Shown here piece by piece: positions 35,730-43,780 of a stretch of DNA of 64,000 nucleotides. Below the pieces are notes generated by a model. The model did not search any database. It was not told the origin of the DNA and saw only the letters and a program-made list of their open reading frames with translations. This DNA comes from Coriobacteriaceae bacterium AM100-PB1-1D-6A. GTDB taxonomy: Bacteria > Actinomycetota > Coriobacteriia > Coriobacteriales > Coriobacteriaceae. The stretch is from contig JAQDNC010000004.1 in NCBI GenBank assembly GCA_027660625.1, positions 62,001 through 126,000 on the forward strand. Reading direction: 5' to 3'. Within the stretch, counting starts at the first letter, position 1, and each line of letters starts with the position of its first letter. The position numbers and the translations under genes are program-made.

Positions 35730-37487
35730 ATGTTCGCCTCATTCCAAAAGAAGTACTTCCTATCCGATAAAGGCGTCGCCGGCGTAAAACGCGGCATTTT
35801 CTGGACCGCGCTCACCAATCTTGTGACCATGGCCGGCATGGGCTTATTGTTCCTGGTCATGGCCGGTTTTGTCGAACATCTCGCCACCGGTGCCGACCTG
35901 CCGGATGCCCTGCCGATTGTGGGCGGCCTCCTGGTCTTTTTCGTGTTGCTCTTTGCCTCTAACTGGCAGCAGTATTACTACACCTACTGCATCTTTTACG
36001 AGGAGTGCGGCAAGCAGCGTATGGAGATTGCCGAGCGCTTGCGCAAGCTGCCGCTGTCGTTTTTTGGCCGTCGTGATCTGGCCGATTTAACCGAAACCAT
36101 CATGGGCGACGTCCAGGCCATGGAGCACGCCTACAGCCACGTGCTGGGAGAGCTTTGGGGTGCCATCATCGCAAGCGCCATTGTGTTCGTGGCGTCGCTG
36201 TTCTTTTGCTGGCAGCTGGCGATCGCGGCGTTTTGGAGCGTGCCCGTGGCCTTTGCCGTGCTGTATCTGACACGCGGCCCCATGACCCCGGTGTTCGACC
36301 ATGTGCGTGCCGAGAAGGTCAAGGTTACCGAGGCGATCCAGGAGACGCTTGACTGCGTGCGCGAGATCCGCGCCACCAACCAGGAGGCTCATTATCTTGA
36401 GGGGCTCAACGCCGTGATCGATGCCGAGGAGCGCGAGACCACCAAAGGCGAGCTCGCCAATGGGCTTTTGGTCAACTCCGCCTTTGCCATCCTGCGCCTG
36501 GGGATTGCCACCACGTTGGTCACGGGCGCTGCGATGGTCGCCTCCGGCCAGGTCGACTTTTTGGTGATGTTTGCCTTCCTGCTTATGGTGAGCCGCATCT
36601 ATGCGCCCTTTGATCAGGCGCTGATGCTGATGTCCGAGCTGTTTGCCGCCGAGTCGTCGGCCAAGCGCATGCGTTCCATCATGGAAGAGCCCGTGGCGCG
36701 GGGCAGCGAGAAATTTGAGCCCGTGGGCCACGATGTGGTGTTCGATCACGTGGCATTTGGCTATGGTGCGGGCGAGGACGGCCGCGCCGGCGAGAAAGTT
36801 CTTACCGACGTGAGCTTTACCGCCAAGGAAGGCGAAGTTACGGCACTGGTCGGTCCTTCGGGTTCCGGCAAGTCTACGGTGAGCCGCCTGGCTGCGCGCT
36901 TTTGGGACGCCACCGAAGGCACGGTCACCGTGGGTGGCGTGGATGTTGCGAGCGTGGATCCCGAGGTGCTGCTGCGCGACTACGCCATTGTGTTCCAAGA
37001 CGTGCTGCTCTTTGACGACACGGTGATGGGAAACATCCGTCTTGGTCGTCGCGATGCCACCGATGAGGAAGTGCTTGCTGCCGCGCGTGCCGCCAACTGC
37101 GACGAGTTTGTGAGCCGCATGCCGCAGGGCTATGACACCATGATCGGCGAGAACGGCTCCAAGCTGTCCGGCGGTGAGCGCCAGCGCATCTCTATCGCCC
37201 GTGCGCTGCTCAAAGACGCGCCGATCGTGTTGCTGGACGAGGCAACAGCGAGCTTGGATGTGGAGAACGAGACCGTGGTGCAGCAGGCGCTTTCCCGCCT
37301 GCTCGCAGGCAAGACGGTTATCGTGATCGCCCACCGTATGCGCACGGTAGAAAATGCCGATAAGATCGTTGTGCTCAAGGATGGTGTGGTAGCCGAGCAG
37401 GGCACTCCGGCGCAGCTCAAGGCGGCAGGTGGAGAATTCGCCCGCATGGTGGCGCTGCAAAAGGAAGCAGCTACCTGGCAGTTGTAA
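35730..37487 (+). CDS. exporter-fold ABC half-transporter, second of a pair
   Basis: This 585-residue partner has six membrane segments, Walker A GPSGSGKST, signature LSGGERQRISIARALL, Walker B IVLLDEATASLDVE and switch His in IAHRMRT, so its ATP site elements are canonical. It begins at the base after the stop codon of the first half-transporter. A short palindrome AAAGGGACAGTCCCTTT follows at 37496-37512. The transported compound may be a metal chelator, judging from the neighbouring P-type ATPase and the shared palindromic operator. Confidence 0.82.
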   Translation: MFASFQKKYFLSDKGVAGVKRGIFWTALTNLVTMAGMGLLFLVMAGFVEHLATGADLPDALPIVGGLLVFFVLLFASNWQQYYYTYCIFYEECGKQRMEIAERLRKLPLSFFGRRDLADLTETIMGDVQAMEHAYSHVLGELWGAIIASAIVFVASLFFCWQLAIAAFWSVPVAFAVLYLTRGPMTPVFDHVRAEKVKVTEAIQETLDCVREIRATNQEAHYLEGLNAVIDAEERETTKGELANGLLVNSAFAILRLGIATTLVTGAAMVASGQVDFLVMFAFLLMVSRIYAPFDQALMLMSELFAAESSAKRMRSIMEEPVARGSEKFEPVGHDVVFDHVAFGYGAGEDGRAGEKVLTDVSFTAKEGEVTALVGPSGSGKSTVSRLAARFWDATEGTVTVGGVDVASVDPEVLLRDYAIVFQDVLLFDDTVMGNIRLGRRDATDEEVLAAARAANCDEFVSRMPQGYDTMIGENGSKLSGGERQRISIARALLKDAPIVLLDEATASLDVENETVVQQALSRLLAGKTVIVIAHRMRTVENADKIVVLKDGVVAEQGTPAQLKAAGGEFARMVALQKEAATWQL

Positions 37488-37495
37488 GAAGGGGC

Positions 37496-37512
37496 AAAGG
37501 GACAGTCCCTTT
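37496..37512. terminator. palindrome after the ABC operon
   Basis: AAAGGGACAGTCCCTTT is a perfect 7-bp stem around CAG and contains the GGGACAG core seen in the other repeats of the window. It follows the second ABC gene by nine bases. Confidence 0.5.
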
Positions 37513-37518
37513 CTCACA

Positions 37519-37547
37519 TTGACAATCGGTTACTCCGCATCGTTAAT
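37519..37547 (+). promoter_or_regulatory. probable promoter of the P-type ATPase operon
   Basis: A perfect TTGACA at 37519-37524 is 17 bases from GTTAAT at 37542-37547. The 20-bp palindrome at 37555 lies just downstream, where a bound repressor would block it. Confidence 0.55.
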
Positions 37548-37554
37548 TTTCAAA

Positions 37555-37574
37555 AGGTTAGCCATGGCTGACCT
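37555..37574. promoter_or_regulatory. 20-bp palindrome, operator-like
   Basis: AGGTTAGCCATGGCTGACCT is palindromic apart from one pair. The half-site AGGTTAGC recalls DtxR/IdeR-type metal-regulator boxes. It matches the palindrome at 33835-33854 in its central 12 bases. Confidence 0.6.
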
Positions 37575-37682
37575 AGATAGTTAGATAAAATTGAGATATT
37601 TCAAAAGCGTGCTCGAGCAAACTTGTTTACTCGGGTGCTGAGGCACCATGCCGCGTCCAATGCGGCAAAAGGGAGAAGCAAC

Positions 37683-37928
37683 ATGAAGAAGTCGACGTTC
37701 AATACCCTGCTTGTCGGTGGCGGTTTTCTGCTTGGCACGGCCGGCATCAAGCTGCTTACCAGCGCTCCGGTCAAGAATGTCTGCGTGCAGGGTATTGCGT
37801 GCGGTATGCGCATCAAGAACGGCTACCAGGACATGGTCGAGCAGGCCAAGGCTAATGTCGACGACATGGTTGCCGAGGCGGCTTACATCACCCAGAGCGA
37901 GGCCGCTGCTGACGAGGCAGCCGAGTAA
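37683..37928 (+). CDS. small membrane-associated protein preceding a P1B ATPase
   Basis: This 81-residue protein has one hydrophobic segment (NTLLVGGGFLLGTAGIKLL, residues 6-24), a short region with two cysteines (KNVCVQGIACGMRIKNG) and an acidic helical C-terminus. Similar small proteins (possibly the DUF6110 family, from memory) precede heavy-metal P-type ATPases. The gene is 18 bases ahead of such an ATPase and probably in one operon with it. The two cysteines could bind the transported metal. The start at 37683 follows AAAAGGGAG. Confidence 0.65.
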   Translation: MKKSTFNTLLVGGGFLLGTAGIKLLTSAPVKNVCVQGIACGMRIKNGYQDMVEQAKANVDDMVAEAAYITQSEAAADEAAE

Positions 37929-37946
37929 CGCTTCCAGGCACAAACT

Positions 37947-40022
37947 ATGAGATTCTCGATTATTAGCGAGATCCCCGGCAGGACCCGTCTTCAATTGGCG
38001 GGTCCTGTGCCAGAGAGCGATCTCGATGCACTTCTTAAGCTTGGCGGCGACATCGACGGCGTGCACAAGGTGCGCGTCTACGGCCGCATCGGCCAGATGG
38101 CGCTCGAATACGATGAGCCGCGCCGCGCGAGCGTGCTCGACGCCTTGGGCGCACTCGATGCTCAGGCCATTGCCGACGCAAAGACAGGCTACGTGATGCA
38201 GCTCGAGCCACGCAAGCACAAGCTCGTCATGGATCTTGCCACACTTATCGGTGCCCATTACGCACGTCGCTGGTTCTTGCCGACGCCTCTGCGTGCGGTG
38301 TTTGTCGTGGCCGGTTACATGGCATTTTTGCGCGCTGCCCTTCATGAGCTCGCGCAGCCGCGCCTGACCGTTCCCGTGCTCGACGCTTCGGCCATCGGCA
38401 TTTCGTTCGTCAAGCGTGATGTCGACACCGCGGGCCAGACGATGTTCCTGCTCAACGTGGGCGAGCTGCTCGAGGACTACACCCGCGCCATGAGCGAAAA
38501 CGAGCTCATCAACTCGCTGCTCGATGTGCCCGACAAGGCGCAAAAGGTCGTCGGCGACACCGAGGTAAGCGTTGCCGCCACCGAGCTCGAGCCCGGCGAC
38601 TTGGTCGCCGTGCGCACCGGCATGTCCATCTGCATCGACGGTGTTGTCGAGCAGGGGAGCGCTATGGTCAACCAGGCGACCCTGACCGGCGAGCCGCTGG
38701 CCGTCGAGCGCAGCGTGGGCGACGACGTGTTCGCCGGTACCGTCGTGGAAGACGGCGGCATCTTGGTGCGCGTGCGCGCCAATACGGCGCAAACCAAACT
38801 GCGCTCAATCGTCTCGCTCGTGCAGACGGCCGACTCGCTCAAGTCCGAGGGCCAGTCGCATATGGAGGACCTTGCCAACAAGATCGTCCCGTGGAACTTC
38901 CTGCTCGCGGGCCTGGTTGCGCTCACCACGCGCAGTCTCATCAAGACCTCCGCGGCACTGATGGTCGACTACTCGTGCGCACTCAAGCTCACGGGTTCCG
39001 TTGCCGTCATGACCGCTATGAGCGATGCTGCCAAGATGGGCGTCATGGTCAAGGGCGCGAAGTACTTTGAGTCGTTTGCCAAGGCCGACACCATTGTGTT
39101 TGACAAGACCGGCACGCTTACCGAGGCCCAGCCGCGCCTAGCTTGCGTGCTCACGACCGACGGCTGGAGCGAGGACGAGGTCCTGCGCCTTTCCGCTTGC
39201 TTGGAGGAGCATTTTCCGCATCCGGTGGCGCGTGCCGTGGTCAACGCCGCCCGCGAGCGCGGGCTCGAGCACCGCGAGCGCCATGCTGCCGTCGAGTACA
39301 TCGTGGCGCACGGCATCGCTTCGTCCATCGAGGGGCGTCGCGCGATTATCGGCTCGGCACACTTTGTGTTTGAGGACGAGAGCGCGCAGCTCGAGGCCGA
39401 CATTAAGGAGCAAATCGAGTCCCAGATGCAGGGCCTGTCGCCGCTGTATCTGGCGGTCGACGGCAAGGTCGTCGGCGTGCTCGGCATCGAGGATCCGCTC
39501 AAGGCCGGGGTCCGTGAGGCCATCGCCGACCTGCACGCGTTGGGCGTTAAGCATGTCGTTATGCTCACGGGCGACTCGGAGCGCACGGCCGAGCGCATTG
39601 CTCGCGAGGCAGGGGTCGACGAGTTTAAGGCCGAGCTGCTGCCCGAGGACAAGTACGCCTATGTGGAGCGGATTAAGCGCGAGGGGCGCCACGTTGCCAT
39701 GGTGGGCGACGGCGTCAACGATTCGCCGGCGCTCGGTTTGGCCGACGTGGGCCTGGCCATGGGTGGCGGAAGCGACATCGCCAAAGAGGTCGCCGACATC
39801 ATCTTGACCGACACGGATCTCGCCGCGATCGTGCGCCTGCGCCGCATGAGCCAGGGGCTTATCGACCGTCTGACGAGTTCGTATTCAAGGGTGATGCTCA
39901 CCAACTCGGCGCTATTGGCATTGGGTATTACCGGCATGATCACTCCGCAGACGTCGTCACTACTGCACAACGGCTCAACGATCGCCTACAGCTTGGGCAA
40001 CGCGAAGGCATATCTGCGCTAG
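37947..40022 (+). CDS. P1B-type heavy-metal-translocating ATPase
   Basis: This 691-residue membrane pump has an N-terminal heavy-metal-associated-like domain without the CXXC metal site (residues 1-75), an actuator domain with TLTGEPLAVE, the phosphorylation motif DKTGTLTE, an HP motif in EEHFPHPVARAV and the hinge MVGDGVNDSPAL. The membrane metal-binding motif that is CPC in copper and zinc pumps reads DYSCALKL, so the usual Cys-Pro-Cys is absent. Pumps with this SC(A) pattern are of uncertain specificity; manganese or iron export are candidates. The upstream palindrome resembles metal-regulator boxes, in line with metal control. Confidence 0.88.
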   Translation: MRFSIISEIPGRTRLQLAGPVPESDLDALLKLGGDIDGVHKVRVYGRIGQMALEYDEPRRASVLDALGALDAQAIADAKTGYVMQLEPRKHKLVMDLATLIGAHYARRWFLPTPLRAVFVVAGYMAFLRAALHELAQPRLTVPVLDASAIGISFVKRDVDTAGQTMFLLNVGELLEDYTRAMSENELINSLLDVPDKAQKVVGDTEVSVAATELEPGDLVAVRTGMSICIDGVVEQGSAMVNQATLTGEPLAVERSVGDDVFAGTVVEDGGILVRVRANTAQTKLRSIVSLVQTADSLKSEGQSHMEDLANKIVPWNFLLAGLVALTTRSLIKTSAALMVDYSCALKLTGSVAVMTAMSDAAKMGVMVKGAKYFESFAKADTIVFDKTGTLTEAQPRLACVLTTDGWSEDEVLRLSACLEEHFPHPVARAVVNAARERGLEHRERHAAVEYIVAHGIASSIEGRRAIIGSAHFVFEDESAQLEADIKEQIESQMQGLSPLYLAVDGKVVGVLGIEDPLKAGVREAIADLHALGVKHVVMLTGDSERTAERIAREAGVDEFKAELLPEDKYAYVERIKREGRHVAMVGDGVNDSPALGLADVGLAMGGGSDIAKEVADIILTDTDLAAIVRLRRMSQGLIDRLTSSYSRVMLTNSALLALGITGMITPQTSSLLHNGSTIAYSLGNAKAYLR

Positions 40023-40160
40023 CACTTTTACTTTAGTTTTCGGCCTGCATTTGGGCGGTGTTGCAGCCGCCAGAATGCAGGCCTTTTGCGTTTGACCATG
40101 TGTTAGCAGCAATATATAGTTGTGCTAGCTAAGATAGCAGAAGTCGAAGGTGAGGTTGAG

Positions 40161-40514
40161 ATGGGTGCTGTTGGCGGCATGGCGCAGGTGAACGTTCGCG
40201 TGGATCGCCAGGTCAAGAACCGTGCCGAGGAAGCGCTGCGGCTTTCGGGCGGGTCACTGCCCGAGCTCATCAAAAAGGTGGTGGCCAAGGTCGCGCAGGG
40301 TGGCGGGCAGTGCGAGGAAGTGCTTGCGGCCGTCGACGACCGGCAGCAGACCGTCGCGCCCGATACTCCGTTCGCCGCATCATGGGCGGCGGCGGATCAG
40401 CTTTACGCGGACCTGGGCATCGCTACGTCGCCCGTATCCGACGATCGCGGTTGGGAAACAATCTATTCCGAAGCCATGGACGAGCGCTATCGCCAAAAGG
40501 GGATGATCCAGTGA
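40161..40514 (+). CDS. RelB/DinJ-like antitoxin
   Basis: This 117-residue protein has a short ribbon-helix-helix-like N-terminus (MAQVNVRVDRQVKNRAEEALRLSGGSLPELIKKVVAKVA) followed by an acidic tail likely to wrap the toxin. The start at 40161 follows GAAGGTGAGG; an upstream in-frame start at 40122 is possible. Its stop codon overlaps the start of a PIN-domain gene as GTGA. The pairing of a RelB-like antitoxin with a PIN toxin is a mixed but known kind of combination. Confidence 0.7.
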   Translation: MGAVGGMAQVNVRVDRQVKNRAEEALRLSGGSLPELIKKVVAKVAQGGGQCEEVLAAVDDRQQTVAPDTPFAASWAAADQLYADLGIATSPVSDDRGWETIYSEAMDERYRQKGMIQ

Positions 40515-41026
40515 GTGGGGCGCCTCTCAAGATCATGGTGGACGCCAACGTATGGGTTGATTCGTTTTGCGTCGACCATGCCGAATCGCTTGCCGCGCGT
40601 GCGTTTATTGGGCAGGCGACGGAGACGGGGTCGTTACTGTTCTTTCCGGTGCATATCGCTAAGGACGTGCTATACGTTGTCCAACACGAGCTGAAGCGTA
40701 GCGTTCTTGCCGTCGGGGGAGCGCTCGACGAGGCTTCTGCCCGCGCAATTGGCGATGCGGCACTGGCGTTTGTTCGGAATATGACCGAAAACGCCACCGC
40801 CGTGGGCGCAGACGCATCCGATCTGTGGCTAGCCGACAAATACTTAGCGCTCCATTGCGATTACGAGGACAACTTGGTACTCGCCGCATGCAAACGCGCC
40901 CAGGTTGATTACTTGGTAACTAACGATCGCAAACTGCTCGAACATGCCGATCTTGCAGCAAAGACACCTCGTCAAATGATGCCGATTCTTGCTTTGGCCG
41001 AACGCGGCGGCGCGGCTATCGGTTGA
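40511..41026 (+). CDS. PIN-domain ribonuclease toxin
   Basis: This 171-residue protein begins with the PIN-domain strand MVDANVWVD (Asp11) and ends with the second acidic cluster DYEDNLVLAACKRAQVDYLVTNDRKLL, giving the set of acidic residues that bind metal for RNA cleavage. The GTG at 40511 overlaps the stop codon of the antitoxin gene, so the pair is translationally coupled. It probably acts as a VapC-type toxin held in check by the upstream protein. The RNA target is unknown. Confidence 0.8.
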   Translation: MSGAPLKIMVDANVWVDSFCVDHAESLAARAFIGQATETGSLLFFPVHIAKDVLYVVQHELKRSVLAVGGALDEASARAIGDAALAFVRNMTENATAVGADASDLWLADKYLALHCDYEDNLVLAACKRAQVDYLVTNDRKLLEHADLAAKTPRQMMPILALAERGGAAIG

Positions 41027-41084
41027 CGCGAACTGTTTACGGGCCTCTTGGACGACGATGCGCTAAGGGACCCGCGTCTGCTAT

Positions 41085-41519
41085 TTACAAAAGCTCGGCC
41101 TTAATGGCGGGACTTTCTGCGAGCTGCTCGGCTGCCTTTTCTTCGGAGCTGTCGAGCGCGGCTAAGCTGCGGTAGACCCACTCGTTGACCTGGGTGTTCT
41201 TGACGCCTGCGGTCTGCATAAGGGCGCCTACCTCGCAGATTGCTGTGAGCAGATCGGCTTTGGGACCCGCGAGCTCGACCTCGATGCCGTGGTAGGCGGA
41301 CACGCCGCGGTTCTCACTCACGTGGTCGATAAAGCCCTCGACGGTCTCAAGCTGCTGGGCGAGAGCTGCATCATCGTCAGCGTCCAGCGCGACGAGTGCG
41401 TTCGATACCGTGAGGGCGGGATGTCCGCAGGGGACAAAGCCCTCGATGACATCCATAGCTTCGGTAATGGTTGAGCCCAGGCCCACGAGGGCATTGACGA
41501 GTTGCTGCTTGGTATCCAT
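41085..41519 (-). CDS. helical protein of unknown function
   Basis: This 144-residue protein starts MDTKQQLVNALVGLGSTITEAMDVIEGFVPCGHPALTVSNALVALDADDDAALAQQLETVEGFIDHV. It appears soluble, acidic and mostly helical, with no signal peptide or membrane segment. I do not recognise a family. It stands alone between the PIN toxin and tmRNA, transcribed on the opposite strand. The start follows GAAAGGACC. Confidence 0.6.
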   Translation of the reverse strand: MDTKQQLVNALVGLGSTITEAMDVIEGFVPCGHPALTVSNALVALDADDDAALAQQLETVEGFIDHVSENRGVSAYHGIEVELAGPKADLLTAICEVGALMQTAGVKNTQVNEWVYRSLAALDSSEEKAAEQLAESPAIKAELL

Positions 41520-41757
41520 AACGGTCCTTTCGACGGGTCAATTTTGCTTGGCGAAAATATACGTGACGCGTTCGGTGACAAAAGTGCGAAGTATGGTGCA
41601 CATTATGGTCTTCACAGCTCGTGCATAGAGCAGCTGTCATCCTTTAGAACGTGGTAAGATAGCTATCCACGAGCGGGGCTCACCCGCGTGTTCCTTGAAA
41701 AGTCGACGGTTATCGGGTGTTTGCAGGCCCGACGCCATCCAGACTTTCCCAGCATTC

Positions 41758-42121
41758 GGGGGCGACTGGTTTCGACACGATAGCTCTGAGAGAGGAAGCA
41801 AGCCGAGGTCTCCTCGCCTCGTTAAACAGGGGTACCGTCAAATTGAATTGACAACAACTCTTCTTTTGAGCCTATGGCTCTCGCTGCTTAGTTTATAGCG
41901 GCGCGTCAACCCGGTGATTTCCCCGACACCGGCGCGACGTCATTTTAGGGGAATGCTCCTGCGCACGTAATCGGTATGGCGCAGGCTAAGACCGAACCGG
42001 TTAGGACGCCGCGAGCGTGTCGCTGCGCGCAAAGCGTCCGAGACAAAACCAGCGACTGAGCTTGGAGATGCCAATCAGGGGGCTTTCGTGGACCGGAGTT
42101 CGATTCTCCGCGCCTCCACCA
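41758..42121 (+). ncRNA. ssrA: transfer-messenger RNA (tmRNA)
   Basis: tmRNA rescues stalled ribosomes and tags the peptide. The 5' end GGGGGCGACTGGTTTCGACA and the 3' end with GGAGTTCGATTCTCCGCGCCTCCACCA form the tRNA-like domain with a seven-pair acceptor stem, and CCA is encoded. The tag reading frame is visible at 41850-41891 and encodes DNNSSFEPMALAA before a TAG stop; the resume codon lies at or just before 41850. The ALAA end is the usual proteolysis signal. No smpB gene is adjacent. A terminator follows at 42130. Confidence 0.95.
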
Positions 42122-42129
42122 ATAGTTAC

Positions 42130-42165
42130 AAGCAGGTAGAGAAGTGTCTCTACCTGCTTTTTTAT
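42130..42165 (+). terminator. rho-independent terminator of tmRNA
   Basis: A 13-bp stem AAGCAGGTAGAGA/TCTCTACCTGCTT around AGTG is followed by a run of T. Confidence 0.9.
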
Positions 42166-42176
42166 TACATATAGAT

Positions 42177-42312
42177 ACCGCGGAGAATCGAACTCTGTGC
42201 AGGGCGCGGGCGTAAAGAAAACGCGTGAGCGTTTTTAGCCCGCGGGCGAGGGCGCCGGCAGGCGGCCGAAGCCGGAGCGGATTTGCGCAGCAAATACGCA
42301 GATTCTCCGCGC
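42177..42312. repeat. GC-rich element bounded by tmRNA T-arm fragments
   Basis: The sequence CGCGGAGAATCGAACT near 42179 is an inverted copy of the tmRNA T-arm (AGTTCGATTCTCCGCG), and GATTCTCCGCGC recurs directly near 42302. Between them is a GC-rich core with the palindrome AAAACGCGTGAGCGTTTT. A core with AAAACGCTTACGCGTTT beside T-arm fragments also lies near 61565. Confidence 0.6.
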
Positions 42313-42370
42313 AAAGCTTCAACCCTATGCAGATGCGATGCCGATCGGACTGCAGCCTGCCATGCCCCGC

Positions 42371-42645
42371 ATCAACGTCGCCCAAGGCGGAAAATCCATC
42401 CCAGAATTCCGGCTCAGACTGGGATGCGGTTTCCGGATGACGTTTCAAGCGGAAACTGCATCCCGGAATCGACGTTCGGAATGGGATTCATTTTCCGGAA
42501 GACGCCTCAAGCGGATAGTTCATCCTGGAATCCGCGCTCAGAACGGGTCGCGCTTTCCCAACGGCGGTCCAAGCGGAAAGCGCATCCCGTAATCCCGCCT
42601 CAAACTGGGACGCACTTTCCGCTTCACCTGCCGCCTCAAAAAACC
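42371..42645. repeat. 62-base tandem hairpin array
   Basis: Units begin at 42398, 42460, 42522 and 42584 at an exact 62-base spacing, with a partial unit before the first and after the last. Each junction pairs a GGGAT...TTTCCG arm with a CGGAAA...ATCCC arm into a 15-bp stem, for example 42421-42435 with 42450-42464. Stem positions change in a compensatory way between units. Confidence 0.8.
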
Positions 42646-42707
42646 TGCGCGCCCTCCATCCCAAAACTGGGTAGAAGAAAGTCAAAACGCAATCGCAGGA
42701 GGTCAAT

Positions 42708-43586
42708 ATGACTGCAGAAGATAAGGCAAAGAACGCCGGCAAGGTCGCGCTCGTCTTGGAGGGTGGCAGTTTTCGTGGGCAGTTTACCGCCGGCGTGCTC
42801 GACGTTCTCATGGAGGCCGGTGTCGAAATTCCGGCGGTGTACGGCGTCTCGGCCGGTGCGCTCAATGGCGTCAACTACAAGTCGCACCAGATCGGTCGCA
42901 CCAACCGAGTCAATTTGACCTTCTGCAACGACAGCCGCTACATGGGCGCCGCGTCGTTTGCGTCCACGGGTTCCATCGTGGGTTACGACTTTATCTTCAA
43001 CGACGTCCAGGACCGCCTGGATCCTTTTGATAACGAGACGTTCGACGCCAGCCCTATCGAGATGTACGCCGTCGCGACGGACATGCTGTTTGGAACCGCT
43101 GCCTACCTGCCGGTCAAAAGCGCCGTGCTCGACCTCGACGCCGTGCGCGCCTCGACGTCGCTGCCGCTGGTGACGCCGCCGGTCGAGATCGACGGGCACA
43201 AATACGTCGACGGCGGCGTAGCCGATTCGGTTCCTATCGAGCATGTGCTGGAGGAGGCCGGCTTCGAGCGCGCGGTTGTCATCGTCACCCAGGACCGCTC
43301 GTATGAGAAAAAGCCCTACGAGTTTTTGCCGGCGGCGCGTGCGCGCTATGCCGACTACCCCTATCTGCTCGAGGCTATCGAGACGCGCCACGACCGTTAC
43401 AACATACAGCGCATGCACCTATGGAAGTATGAGCGCGAGGGCCGTGCGTTGGTCGTCGCTCCGCAAAAGCCGGTCGAGGTCGGCCATGTCGAGCACGATC
43501 CGGCAAAGCTTTTGGACCTGTATATCCAGGGCCGTCAGGAGGCAAAGCGCCTGCTCGCGGAAATCCAAGAGTTCGTTGAGCGCTAG
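42708..43586 (+). CDS. patatin-like phospholipase
   Basis: This 292-residue cytoplasmic or membrane-peripheral hydrolase has an oxyanion-type glycine region (LEGGSFRGQFTAGVLDVLMEAG), the nucleophile elbow GVSAG with Ser48 and the catalytic Asp in DGGVADS (Asp168). This is the RssA/YjjU-type patatin family, which acts on phospholipids or other acyl esters. AGGAGG precedes the start. It has no clear functional neighbours; it lies between the tmRNA-linked repeat region and the ribosomal protein operon. Confidence 0.88.
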   Translation: MTAEDKAKNAGKVALVLEGGSFRGQFTAGVLDVLMEAGVEIPAVYGVSAGALNGVNYKSHQIGRTNRVNLTFCNDSRYMGAASFASTGSIVGYDFIFNDVQDRLDPFDNETFDASPIEMYAVATDMLFGTAAYLPVKSAVLDLDAVRASTSLPLVTPPVEIDGHKYVDGGVADSVPIEHVLEEAGFERAVVIVTQDRSYEKKPYEFLPAARARYADYPYLLEAIETRHDRYNIQRMHLWKYEREGRALVVAPQKPVEVGHVEHDPAKLLDLYIQGRQEAKRLLAEIQEFVER

Positions 43587-43686
43587 CGACGGCGAACCCT
43601 CAAAAAATGACAACAGCTAAAGAGTTGGAAAAATCACGGCTCGTGGATGACATGTGCAGAAACTCTGGTCGGAGCCAAAATACCTG

Positions 43687-43714
43687 TTGACTCGTACGGC
43701 GAGCGGGGTAATAT
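43687..43714 (+). promoter_or_regulatory. promoter of the rplM-rpsI operon
   Basis: TTGACT at 43687-43692 and TAATAT at 43709-43714 are 16 bases apart, about 70 bases ahead of the rplM start. Confidence 0.65.
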
Positions 43715-43780
43715 GGACGGGTTACTTGCAGAGCCCCGTGAATCTCTGTAACAACACGTACTGTACATGGAGGAGTCTAA

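Larger units (their letters stand above)
42166..42707. other. intergenic region with T-arm mimic element and hairpin array
   Basis: The 542 bases between the tmRNA terminator and the patatin gene contain a GC-rich element with tmRNA T-arm fragments at both ends (about 42177-42312) and a 62-base tandem hairpin array (about 42371-42645). No coding frame is credible. Confidence 0.7.

Noticed and set aside
42371-42645. Possible CRISPR array
   Set aside because: The period is exact, but the units diverge along their whole length and pair as hairpins; there are no unique spacers between constant repeats and no cas genes.
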